From: Papaver somniferum
Lineage: Eukaryota; Streptophyta; Magnoliopsida; Ranunculales; Papaveraceae
Direction of reading: 5' to 3'
DNA: 64,000 nucleotides
Assembly: GCF_003573695.1 (NCBI RefSeq)
Contig: NC_039363.1
Span: 161,650,747-161,714,746, forward strand
The notes under the pieces are model-generated. The model had not been told where the DNA came from, made no database searches, and saw only the letters and a program-made list of their open reading frames with translations. Positions 34,686-44,602 of the stretch are shown piece after piece (the stretch's first letter is position 1; every line of letters begins with the position of its first letter). Made by a program: the position numbers and the translations under genes.

Positions 34686-35495
34686 TTAGCATATGTATTT
34701 GAACCATTTATTGTAAAAAAAGGCAGTTGCATTATGATCATCATATATATTTGTACTTTGTTGCTGTCTTTCAGCCAAAATTTGCTCATGAGATAGTAGC
34801 TTGGCTTTCAATTCTCCAAAAGTATAAGGGGTATCTCTGCTTTGTGAAGATACAACAAAGACATCATATTCACTTCCCAATCCATTCATAACAAACATCA
34901 ACAGATCTGTATCACTTGCTTTCTCACCAATAGCATCCAAAGAATCTGAAATACTCTTAACTTTCTTAAGATACTGAACAATATACATGTTTTCCTTCTT
35001 AATACTATGCAATTGATTTCTCAACATACCCTTCCTAGCAATAAATTGAGTTCTAAAATTCATCTGAAGAAAATCCCAAATATCTTTCACAGTAGACAAT
35101 CCAAGAACATCACCACTAACTCTCAGTGCAAAAGTTGCATTAAGACAAGTAGAAATAAATCTATCTAATATCCTCCAAGAGATCCATTCTGGGTTTACAA
35201 TCTCAGCACCATCAACTATAACTTTTTGAGGTGGTTCAACTATTTCACCACTAACATATCCATACAGATCACAAGAAAATAACACACCCTCAAATTGATC
35301 TTTCCAGAGAAGATAATTTGAATGATCCAATTTCATTGAAACAAAATTTGCTATATTTGTAAAATGAAGAGCAGTAGATTTACCAGCGGAAGACGACATT
35401 GTATTAAAAAGTTGATGATTCTGCAAATTTCTCATATTTGAATCAAGACTGCTGATTAAATTCGTAGTATTATTTGTTGAAATTGTTGTTGTCAT
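34686..35495 (-). CDS. gag: TE1 Gag (UBN2-type)
   Basis: A 269-codon frame, long enough for most of a Copia Gag. It carries LDHSNYLLWKDQFEGVL, then a helical UBN2 core (VKDIWDFLQMNF, LRNQLHSIKKENM, FVMNGLGSEYDVFV). The start lies about 165 bases downstream of the primer-binding site in element orientation. The frame ends shortly before the zinc knuckle. Confidence 0.85.
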   Translation of the reverse strand: MTTTISTNNTTNLISSLDSNMRNLQNHQLFNTMSSSAGKSTALHFTNIANFVSMKLDHSNYLLWKDQFEGVLFSCDLYGYVSGEIVEPPQKVIVDGAEIVNPEWISWRILDRFISTCLNATFALRVSGDVLGLSTVKDIWDFLQMNFRTQFIARKGMLRNQLHSIKKENMYIVQYLKKVKSISDSLDAIGEKASDTDLLMFVMNGLGSEYDVFVVSSQSRDTPYTFGELKAKLLSHEQILAERQQQSTNIYDDHNATAFFYNKWFKYIC

Positions 35496-35671
35496 CGTTA
35501 CTGGTGATGTTATAAGTTGCTCGACGAGTTGTTACCATAAAATTTATTCAATAACCCTAAAAACAGATCTTGGGGGAAAAATTTGTGTGTTGATAAAATT
35601 GTTACCCAATAAAAGCTGAATAATTGTTGAGCTTTGAAAAAGAACCTAGAATGTTAACCTATCTGATACCA

Positions 35672-35901
35672 TGAGAATTGTTATGTTCTCATGATGATCA
35701 AGTTTAACAGTGAGAACAAGAAATTAAGAAGATGAAAGAATATTATTACAGGTAAAGGTTAATACACAGAGAAAACAAGATACAAACAACAACTAATTTG
35801 GACAGTATTAATACAGGAGTGTTGTCTCAGTAATTGCCTAGGATTCTAATAATAAAGTCAACAAAGCTGACTTGACTTGACAATATCCTAGTATCCTATT
35901 A
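35672..35901 (-). repeat. TE1 5' LTR
   Basis: Starts TGAGAATTGTTATG beside the primer-binding site and ends CCTATTA. It is paired with 30865-31094. Confidence 0.92.
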
Positions 35902-36250
35902 TCCTCCAGTAGAGGGGACGAGTGACCATGTAAAAGAAATCTCCTATTCGAGTTTTTGATCTTCTGATAAGACAAAGCGTGACCCAAATCCTTCATCATC
36001 TCCTTTTTTATGTCCATAGACTCGTTTTTGTCATTCATAGGAAGGCTTAGAAAACCTTCGATCTCTGATTTTACATTCTCTACCAAGAAGTTGTCGACTC
36101 CATGGTTTACCACATGAAAGAAACCCCATTACTTGCGAGCAGAATGAACCTCTCAAACTCCGACGACTCTGGTTCTGCAGATAACGAGTTCTGGAGATAG
36201 ATGACAGGAACTGGTTAATCACCATTGAGATTAGTCAATGGCTCCAGATC

Positions 36251-36376
36251 TGATAGAAGTGTCTGGGCTTCCAACTCAAAACCAATTGGAAATGAGTGGA
36301 GTGGCTTACCACCTTATATATTAAGATCTAGGCTAAGGAGTTAGCTATGTGGGACTATCTTATAGTTTCTCCAACA
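36251..36376 (-). repeat. LTR-A, left copy
   Basis: TGATAGAAGTGT ... TTTCTCCAACA, matching 40439-40564. It is followed by TGCTCCCCCTCC, the complement of a polypurine tract. Confidence 0.88.
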
Positions 36377-36502
36377 TGCTCCCCCTCCACGTGTAGGGCA
36401 GAGATTAAACAACTACAACGTGGACCTCTGTACGGGTGGAAGGGCAACCCTTTGGGTCTACTTCTCATTCCACTCTCATACGGGCCTAGCTCTGATACCA
36501 AT
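36377..36502 (-). other. TRIM-like internal region with polypurine tract and primer-binding site
   Basis: It contains only a purine tract (minus strand GGAGGGGGAGCA) at one end and TGGTATCAGAGCTA at the other. It has no coding capacity, as in TRIM elements. Confidence 0.7.
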
Positions 36503-36753
36503 TGTTAAATATTTGATTGAATTTATGATGATGATTAAGAAGGATTTTGATCATGAAGGAGTGGGAAACTAATAGTTTCTACTCGCTCTATTTTCTTTGA
36601 TTTCTTTCTTCATAATACTTTCTCTCTCTACACATGGTCAGTATAAGACCATAGAGATAAGATGACATGTGGACATATATTGTCCATACAATTCTACTAC
36701 TACTTATATTCTTACACTCCTGTTACATTTGAACATTATATTAACACTCAACA
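36503..36753 (-). repeat. LTR-B, single copy inside the composite
   Basis: It starts TGTTAAATATTTG directly after a primer-binding site and ends CACTCAACA before ATCTCCTCCATAAGG, the complement of a second polypurine tract. It is therefore the 3' LTR of the gag-pol body. No second LTR-B is present at the other end. Confidence 0.75.
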
Positions 36754-36775
36754 ATCTCCTCCATAAGGTGATGTT

Positions 36776-37874
36776 CTACAACTCCAAGTAATTCCCTAAA
36801 GTTTTGGAACTTACATTTGGGAAGTGCCTTGGGGAATATGTCCGCCAATTGGTCTTCCGTCTTGCAATACTTGAGTTATATCTCACCATCTTCAACCTAT
36901 TCTCGAATGAAGTGATACTTGAGTTTGATGTGCCTTGATCTACAATGCTCAACCGAATTTTTGGACATAGAAATTGCGGATTTGTTGTCACAAAAAATTT
37001 CAGTGCACCCTTCTTGCTTCTCTTGAATATCTTCCATGATTCTTCTTAGCCATACAACATGAGATGTAACTATTGATGCCGAAATGTACTCCGCTTCCGT
37101 CGTGGATAGAGCTATGGTTTTTTGCTTCTTCGATGCCCAAGTAAATATGCCTGAACCAAGAGAAAAAGCATACCCCGATGTACTTTTCATGTCATCAATA
37201 CACCCTCCCAAGTCGCTATCACAATAACCAACTAATTTGACATCCAAATTTCTTGAATACATGATTCCAAAATTCATTGTTCCTTGTATGTACCTCAACA
37301 ACCTCTTTGTCGCGCCAAGATGTAAATGACTAGGTGAACTCATGAACCTAGAAAGCATACTTGAAGCAACCATGATGTTGGGTCTTGTATGTGTAAGATA
37401 CAACAAGTTTCCAATAAGACCTCTATAGTAAGTCTCATCAACTTTTCTTCCTCCATCATCTTTCTTGAGTTTCTTATTCACTACAAGTCGTGTAGATGTA
37501 GGGTTACAACCAAGCATACCAAATTTCTTCAACACCTTTTCGGCATACTTGCTTTGAGAAATGAACACTCCATCTTCACTTTGGTGAACTTCAATACCAA
37601 GAAAGTAATTGAGCAAACCCATGTCACTCATCTCATATTTTATCATCATTTCTCTCTTGAATTGTTCAATCATATGAACATCATTACCCGTAAAGATAAG
37701 ATCATCAACATACAAGGCAACGATGAGAATAGACGTACCTTTTGTCTTCACATATAGTGTAGGCTCACTCTTGCTTTTGTTGAAGTTTTTCCTTTTGAAG
37801 TATCCATCTATCTCACTATACCAAGCTCTTGGTGCTTGCTTTAGGACATACAAATCTTTCTTCAACTTGTACAC
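36776..37874 (-). pseudogene. pol: TE2 reverse transcriptase (C-terminal part) and RNase H
   Basis: The frame starts at YKLKKDLYVLKQAPRAWY and includes VALYVDDLIFTGND and the RNase H region (GYCDSDLGGC, ALSTTEAEYISA, FCDNKSAISMSKN). It then drifts out of frame near 36897. The N-terminal half of reverse transcriptase, with the first catalytic Asp, is missing. The sequence jumps from the integrase C-terminal side to YKLKK around 37880-38000. Confidence 0.85.
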
Positions 37875-38213
37875 CTTATCTTCTTATCCTTCTCCAACTT
37901 CACTTGTTGCTGAATTTTCTTGCTCTTCATCAACAATAGCGGTTCTCTTCTCAATTTTACCTTCTTCCCAATTTCATGAAGCTCCTTCATCAAACAAGAC
38001 ATCACGACTTGTAATCATTGTGTTTTTCTTCAAACTAAACAACCTATAACCTTTTGATTGTAGGCTGTAGCCAAGAAATATACACTTCTCGCTTGATTCA
38101 TCAAGATTTGTTCTCTCCACCTTTGGAATTTGATAATAACACACACTACCAAAAACTTTTAGATGTCTTACCGATGGCTTTCTCTCACTCCATGCTTAAA
38201 ACGGAGTTTTTCC

Positions 38214-39295
38214 TCATACGGCTTTTGTTGGACACCTATTCATCAAGTAGACGGCGGTGTTAACGGCTTCGTCCCAAAACTCTCTAGGCATACCCTTCTC
38301 ATGAAGCATGGACTTCGCCATCTCCATCATGATTTGGTTCTTTCTATCGAAAACACCATTTTTTTGAGTATAACCCACGGTTAGTTTCCTTTCCAAGCCT
38401 TCATCTTCACAAAATTTATCAAACTCTTTGTTGTTATATTCTTTTCCTCTATCACTTCTCAAAACTTTGATGTAGTGACCACTTTTCTTTTCAACAAGGC
38501 TCTTGAACTTCTTGAAGACGCTAAAAACTTCGGAATTTTGTCTCATGAAGTACACCCAAGTCATACGATTAAAGTCATCAATGAATAAAATGAAGTATCT
38601 ATTACCTCAATGAGTTGGTTTCTTCATTGGTCCACACATATCGGTATGTACCAAACCAAGAAGTTCCTTTGACCTCCATGCTACACCTTTTGGGAATGGT
38701 TGGCGATGTTTCTTCCCAAGTGCACAACCTTCACACACTCCATCTTTGTGGTTGATATGTTGTGGAAGTCCTTGCACCATATTCTTGTTGGAAAGCACCT
38801 TGAGACTATTGAAATTCAAATGCCCAAGTCTTTTATGCCATAACCATGTTTCATCAATGGCTTCCATCCTCAATGCAACATTTTTTGCTTTTCAGACACA
38901 ATTGGAAAGCTTTTATTTTTCTCCATCTTGATACTCTTCATGACTTGTCTCTTGTTGTTGTTCTTATTGTCATAAATGGTGCAATATCCATCTTCAAAAT
39001 GAACCGCATACCCAAGTTCCATAAGTTGTCCAACACTAAGAAAATTTTGTGCCAAGTCCGAAACATATAACACATCTCTAATGTATTTTGCTCCATTGAT
39101 AGTTTTCACACAAATGGTACCTCTTCCGTTAGCTTGAACCATATTTCCATCGCCCATCTTCACTAGAGAGTTTATGGATGTATCCATATCAACAAACAAG
39201 CTTTTTTCACCGGACCTATGAGTTGTGCATCCACTATCCACAAACCAAACTTCACTCTTGGAAGTCACCATGGCACTTTGACAACCATAAAACAA
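38214..39295 (-). pseudogene. pol: TE2 protease, pre-integrase and integrase
   Basis: Protease: VWFVDSGCTTHRSG near 39240. Pre-integrase: LWHKRLGHLNFNSL with CEGCALGKKHR. Integrase: LVHTDMCGPM, then SDRGKEYNNKEF and a helix equivalent to TPQQNGVAERKN that reads TQKNGVFDRKN. Two breaks (38604 and 38870) separate the frames. A catalytic position in the last helix is altered. Confidence 0.82.
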
Positions 39296-39309
39296 ATTTT
39301 ATTTTTCTT

Positions 39310-40189
39310 CTATTTCTTCGGATCTACCGGCTTGTTCTTCTTCTTCTTCTTCTTTGTATCTACAATCTTTATCCAAATGTCCATATTTCTTGCAATTTCG
39401 ACATTGGGGTTTTCCTTTGTTCCAATAATTCTTCTCCAAATGACCATTCTTCTTGCAAAAATTACATCTTGGTACTTGAGATCAATCACTCTTTGTGTAG
39501 TTGTTGGAGCTTGCTCCTCCTTTCTTCCAGTTCCCCTTTCCTTTGAAGTTTGATGTTGATTCACCCTTGTACTCATTTTTCTTTGTTGCTGAATTTTTTG
39601 AGTTCAAGCTCAATTTTGATTGAAAAACACTCTCAATTGACTTTTCGGAGTGTCTTAACAACCTTTGCTCATACACCTTCAAAGATGCCCATAGTTCTTG
39701 TGACTTCAATGTAGAAAAATCTTTAGTCTCTTCCAAAACCGCCACAATGAGTTCAAATTTTTCCGGCAAGCACATCAATATCTTCTCACAAATTCTTCTT
39801 TATTCCATCTTCTCACCACACATCATCATTTTATTAACAACTTCAACTACTCTTGAAGAAAACTCATTCATACATTCATTCTCATTCATTTTAAGATTCT
39901 CAAAATCCCTTCTATAAGAATATAATTTTAGCTCTCTTACATTCTTATTACTTCCATACTCTTTTTGAAGATTATCCCAAGCTTCTTTAACTTTAGGAAA
40001 ATGAATTACTCTCGGTAGAATAGTGTCTCCAACACCTTGTTGGATGTACATGGATGCTTTAGCATTCTTCTTCCTACTCTCCTTAAGTAAATCCTTTTTG
40101 GGTTGATTTAGAGTTGATGTATCCTCTATTTCATCATACCCATTTTGTACAATCTCCCACACATCTTGTGACATGAAGAAGGTCTTCAT
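39310..40189 (-). pseudogene. gag: TE2 Gag
   Basis: The first frame starts MKTFFMSQDVWEIVQNGYDE. The UBN2 core (VKEAWDNLQKEYG ... LKLYSYRRDFENLKM) continues in a second frame (MCLPEKFELIVAVLEETKD). Zinc-knuckle remnants follow near 39400. The frame breaks at 39799 and again near 39490. Confidence 0.8.
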
Positions 40190-40438
40190 TTTGATGGCCC
40201 AAAAATCATAATTTTCTCCATGAAAAAATGGTATTGAAGGTTATTGAATGTTTTAGACTTGAGTTACTACTACTTTCCATTGATTTGATTGATGATTGAT
40301 TGAAGAAATTGGGGTTTTCCTTTTCTAGATCTAGATTTTGAAAAGTTTGAATATTGCTGATTTTTTGAATTAGTGGGTAAAAATTGACTTTTTGTCACTC
40401 TCCAAGATCTGATTCACTTAATCTATGCTCTGATACAA

Positions 40439-40564
40439 TGATAGAAGTGTGTAGGCTTCCAACTCAAAACCAATCGGCGATGAGTGGAGTGGCTCACCAC
40501 CTTATATATTAAAATCTAGGCTAAGGAATTAGCTATGTGGGACTATCTTATAATTTCTCCAACA
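40439..40564 (-). repeat. LTR-A, right copy
   Basis: Preceded by TGCTCTGATACA, the complement of the primer-binding site of the gag-pol body. Followed by dioxygenase coding sequence. Confidence 0.88.
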
Positions 40565-40675
40565 ATATCAATGCGAATGTATCGATATGGGATCTCCGTA
40601 ACTATTTGTTTAGCCAATTCCTGAACACTAGGTACGCAATAACCCACCGAAGTTCATGTGTTTTGGTGTCTCCAT

Positions 40676-41283
40676 GATTATCACTACGAATGAACCATGA
40701 ATCTGTCAGAATATATTCACTCTCTCACAGTCTCACTCTCGAATCATTTATCTATACACAAAATTGGTTAAAAAGACCAAAATCAACAATTCCTGGGTGA
40801 AATTGACAGTTAGATTTTGACACTGTTTAAATGGACAAAAATGTAAAAATAGGCAGGATGTAACCAGTTTCATCGTTCCCATTTTCAAATATTTTTTCTT
40901 ATTTTTAATTTACACGGGATGTATCCAATTTCATCCTTGTTATTTTTTAAATTTAAGATAGGATGAATCCAGTTTCATCCTTACTATTTTTTTTTGGCCA
41001 TTTACCCAAATATTTTTACTCGTCCATTTGAACCGTGATTTAAAAATATTTGGACAAATGACTCATTTTCCGTTATCTATAACTTTCATTATCTCCCTTT
41101 GTGCGGTTACTTTATCATTTCTTCTTTTTTTTCTTTTGTAAAGAAAACAATGAATATTTAAATTTAGTGAGCGGAGTGGGATGATCCAATATCTACTTAT
41201 ATCTATATATATATGTCTCCACTGACTATACTGCTTTCACAAGATACACCCACTACGGTCATAATGTAATTGCGCACTACTAA
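40676..41283. other. spacer between the two dioxygenase genes
   Basis: It is upstream of the pseudogene start and downstream of the intact gene's stop. AT-rich, with a short GGATGTAACCAGTTTCATC-like phrase repeated two to three times (40857-40980). No gene is seen. Confidence 0.6.
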
Positions 41284-42709
41284 TTATTTATTCTCCTGTG
41301 GTTGTGGATGAATCCTCATTTCGTCGAAGTACTTTTTCCCGTCCAGCTTTTGGGTAAACAGACCCTTGAAGTATTCCGTCACCCCAACACTTCTGAACAA
41401 TGCAGGTGTTTGTGAAGTAATCAAATCAGCCGCGGGTCTTATTTCTCCTTCTGGGTTAGGGCTGTAAAACGTTGCAACAGATAGCCTCTCCTTCATAGAA
41501 TTGATAGTTGCTCGATGGTCCACGCTAGGATAGATCCCGTTAGTCACTATCTGCAAAATTAAGTGCAAACCATTTAATTTGAAGGCGTGTGTGTATCAGG
41601 GATGTACAATCACACAATTTAAAGCTAGTTATAGATGAACATTTTACCTCCAAAATATCTCCAATGTTGATAATAAAAGCATTTGGTAATGGTTTGACAG
41701 AAACCCATTTATCTTCCTTTTTTATTTGCAGACCTTCCACTTCATTAAGCTGAAGGAGGATCGTTAAACCAACGCCGTCTGAATGCGATGTGAGGCCGAT
41801 GACGCGCTCGGGTTGAGGACAAGGTGGATAATAATTCATTCTCATGTTCTGCATCCCATTTTCAAACAACTCGCTCATGAAGTTGCTCTCAATTTCTAAT
41901 GCTTTGGCCATCCGTCCTAAGATCTTCATGGCTAGGATTTTTAACTGGAACGAATACGATTCTAAAGTATCTCTGCACATGTAAATAGACATAGTTATGC
42001 TTGTTCTAGCTATGACTTTTTCCTTTTTTTCCTTCTTTTGCGAAAAATAAGATAAGATCATACTGCTAAGTGCTAACTAGGGAGAGAAATAGTGATTATA
42101 CTTGAGAGGATGAGGAAGCTTTGGAATTAGGTGAGGTTTTCTTGCACTGTGAGGAAGAGTAGTCATGAAAAATGTATCTGCCCAATCAAGTTTTTGTTCT
42201 TCTGATACAACGAAGGCTTGTCCGAATCCTTCAACCTCTTCTTCTTGTTGCCAATATCTCTTCTTTTCTTCCATTGGAAGATTGAAAAGATCGTATACCT
42301 CTGATTTCTCTTTTTCTACCAAGGAACTGCTCACTCCGTGGTTTACCAACTGAAATATATGCATGTAAAATGAATCAATCAAACAAACAAAAAGAAAAAA
42401 TTACAGAAGAATTCGAATCTGGAAAACGTCCAGCACTTGAAAGAAACCCCACTGTTTACATGCAGAATGAAGTTTCTCCAATTCCAAATCACCGACTGAT
42501 TGTTCAGGGGATAGCAAATTCTGTAAATCGATTACAGGAATGTTTTGGCATGTCACAGAAGCCGCGGTGACGATACCTGAACAGTCCTCATCGCCATCGG
42601 TGCGTATGTATCGAGGTGGGATTTCTGTTAGAGTTTGTTTGGCTAATTCCTGAACGCAGGGTACTAATAATGAACTTCCTAGAGTTAATGATTTTGGTGT
42701 TTCCATCAT
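41284..42709 (-). CDS. 2-oxoglutarate/Fe(II)-dependent dioxygenase (SRG1-like, DOXC class), intact
   Basis: Four exons: 42709-42437, 42349-42102, 41972-41648 and 41550-41284. All introns are GT-AG. Joined they give 371 codons including the stop, a normal length for the family. The DIOX_N domain spans roughly residues 50-170 ([24 protein letters not shown]). The catalytic domain has [11 protein letters not shown], the iron ligands His237 and Asp239 (SHSDG), the distal His294 (SVDHRATIN) and the 2-oxoglutarate-binding Arg304-x-Ser306 (RLS). Such cytosolic enzymes oxidise small molecules; the closest groups I know are SRG1-like and morphinan O-demethylase-like proteins. The substrate cannot be told from sequence. 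A second ATG at 42706 may be used. A TATA-like TATTAATATA lies near 42805. The pseudogene next door is a tandem paralogue. Confidence 0.93.
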
Positions 42710-43164
42710 AGATTCACGCTAAATGATCATAAAAGCTTCTTTTTTTTTTTTTGTTCTTTAACTAATGCTTTTCTGAATGTCCATTTCAGTGTGAGATTTG
42801 TATATTAATACAGGTCGGGTCACATTGATTAGATTCACCTAACGTTCCAAAATTCAACATTTTTGACAAGGTCGGCCGGTGTCACTTTCCATTCCACAAG
42901 TTTTAGTCGGGCATGTCCGAGGAGTCGTAGTGTTCAGCCCCTACCGTCAAGTTTCGCTACATACGTCGGGAATTTTTATCTCTGACCGCTGTTGTAATCC
43001 AGTTCTCTATCTAGGCTGCTTTCATACTCGATTTGTACCCTTTCTTTTCTTTTTTCTTTTTCGAATGGAATTTCCTCAGCATCCATAATTACCGTACAAA
43101 ATGTGAAATAACAATAGAATTGAATGCCATGTAAGGTATAGAATATAGGCGGGAGTTTAAAACC
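42710..43164. promoter_or_regulatory. upstream region of the intact dioxygenase gene
   Basis: This 455-bp stretch separates the start codon from Copia TE3. On the minus strand it has TATTAATATA about 100 bases before the ATG. TE3 therefore sits within the likely promoter. No other gene is seen. Confidence 0.45.
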
Positions 43165-43446
43165 TAATAGCAATGTGTTTGCTTAACCTTGTGTCTCTCT
43201 CTTTCGGTTATTAACAGAATACTACAGCTGTCTCTCACCACGTGTTGTGCTCTCATTGGCTCTTACTCTCAGTTACATTATTGGTTAGGACTTTATTAGC
43301 TGTCTGTACAAACAATAAATACTAGGGTCTTTCTCTAAGTTCTGTAATAACATTACACGGATATTTTTTCTGTTTTTCAATTCTTCTGTAATTAATCTTC
43401 CTCTTCGATTGAATGTTCTTGATAATTCAAGAATCATATTCTAATA
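43165..43446 (+). repeat. TE3 5' LTR
   Basis: Starts TAATAGCAATGTG, contains CAATAAATACTAGG, and ends ATTCTAATA before the primer-binding site. Confidence 0.9.
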
Positions 43447-43543
43447 TGGTATCATTCGTATGGTAAGATCATTCTTCCGCTGCTCTTCTACGATCTTAGA
43501 TCTAATTTCATCATCATCATTTTCTTTGCTTTCTTGATCTCTA

Positions 43544-44602
43544 ATGCCGTACAACCACTATGATTCTCGAATCTCACAAATTCCTCTTAACCACATCTCT
43601 CATATCATTCACTTCAAATTTTTAGAAGACAATTTTCTCATCTGGAAGAGTGTACTTCCTTTATTGAAGAAATACAAATTTTTAGGTTTTATTGATGGCA
43701 TTACACCATGTCCACATAAATACCTGCAAGAATGGATCGATGGTGATGATCGAGATGTTATTAATCCTTCTTATAACAACTGGCTTGAAGATGATAACAC
43801 TCTCATTATATGGATCCAATCCACCATTTCTGATTCAGTTCTTCCCTATGTTGTTGGAGCTTCTTCTGCAAGAGAATTATGGGATAATATTGAATTACGA
43901 TTTGCAAGAAGTTCTACAACTCACTCCATTCAACTACGCACAAAATTAGAATCATTGAAGCTTGGATCTGGCTCAATGTCTACTTACTTAGGGGAGATTA
44001 AGAAAATCAACGATCAATTGGCTGCATCTGGTTCTCCGGTCTCAGACGATGAAATTGTTGTGCAAATTCTAAATGGAATTGGTCAAGATTATCAAGAATT
44101 TAGTACCTCCATTAGAATTAGGTATCCACCAGTGAGCTCTAGATAACTTCATAATTTGCTTCTCTCTGAAGAAATCTCAGTTCGGAACAGATCTTCAGCT
44201 CTACTTTCTGAAGCTAATCCAAAGGTCTTTGCATCTTTTCAAGCATCTATGCGTAATTCTCATGCTTCTAGTTCTCGTGGTCGTGGTAGAGGTAACTATT
44301 CAAACTCCTCTTTTCAATCATATTATAGGAGTCATTTTCAATCTCACCCAAGACCTTCTCCTGCACCTTATCCATACTCATATGCGTCTGTGCCACCACC
44401 ACATCTATCACATTTGCCAACAAATCCAACTACTTCATCATCTTTACCCTCAGATGTTGTTGTCTTTCAAATTTGCATAAAACCTGGCCGTGATGCCTTA
44501 TCTTGTCGAAATCGAATGAACTTTGCTTATCAAAACAACAAAACTCCATATCATCTTACTGCTATGTTGGCTTCTGCAAATATCTTTGGAGAAAACCCTT
44601 AG
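43544..44602 (+). pseudogene. gag: TE3 Gag
   Basis: The first frame (43544-44146) carries FLEDNFLIWKSVLPLLKKY, then ARELWDNIELRF and IVVQILNGIGQDYQEF, the UBN2 pattern. A stop at 44144 interrupts it. The reading continues at 44156 (LLLSEEISVRNRSS) into a Ser/Arg/Gly-rich SSRGRGRGNYSNSS stretch. The expected zinc knuckle is reduced to a fragment near 44470-44510. Confidence 0.82.

Larger units (their letters stand above)
30865..35901 (-). mobile_element. Copia retrotransposon TE1 (5037 bp) inserted in a dioxygenase exon
   Basis: The two 230-bp LTRs (30865-31094 and 35672-35901) differ at about 8 positions by hand count. The primer-binding site (minus-strand TGGTATCAG, 35663-35671) and polypurine tract (31096-31103) sit where expected, and a perfect 5-bp duplication TCCTC flanks it. 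Gag, protease, integrase, reverse transcriptase and RNase H are all recognisable in Copia order but broken by stops. In element orientation the LTR runs TA...CA, a non-canonical terminus known mainly in Copia. One terminal base is changed in the left LTR. Confidence 0.93.
36251..40564 (-). mobile_element. TE2: chimeric TRIM/Copia composite in exon 1 of the dioxygenase pseudogene
   Basis: Left to right: LTR-A (36251-36376), a 126-bp internal piece with only a polypurine tract and a primer-binding site, as in TRIM elements, then LTR-B (36503-36753), then the gag-pol body of a second element, then LTR-A again (40439-40564). The flanks AGATC and ATATC agree at four of five bases and lie in dioxygenase coding sequence. 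The two LTR-A copies differ at about 9 of 126 positions by hand count. The gag-pol body lacks the front half of reverse transcriptase. Confidence 0.8.
30030..40675 (-). pseudogene. 2-oxoglutarate/Fe(II) dioxygenase pseudogene (SRG1/morphinan-demethylase-like), split by two Copia insertions
   Basis: Pieces in gene order: exon 1 start 40675-40565 (METPKHMNFG); after a Copia insertion, 36250-35902 ([11 protein letters not shown] and [13 protein letters not shown]); after a second Copia, 30864-30823 (end of exon 2, donor AG|GTTACC); exon 3 30576 to about 30348 (RMNYYPPC, then [12 protein letters not shown] with the iron ligands His and Asp); exon 4 from 30300 ([10 protein letters not shown] with the distal His, then RLS), ending at the stop 30030 after KLDGKSSLDSMRI. 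The intron found between exons 1 and 2 in the neighbour is missing. Lesions include a TAG at 35944-35946, several one-base shifts, and loss of the exon 3 end with most of intron 3. The C-terminus resembles thebaine/codeine demethylases more than the neighbouring gene does. It cannot make enzyme. Confidence 0.88.

Noticed and set aside
30865..40564. Nested insertion of TE2 into TE1 or the reverse
   Set aside because: Each is flanked by dioxygenase coding sequence on both sides, so they are independent insertions in one gene.
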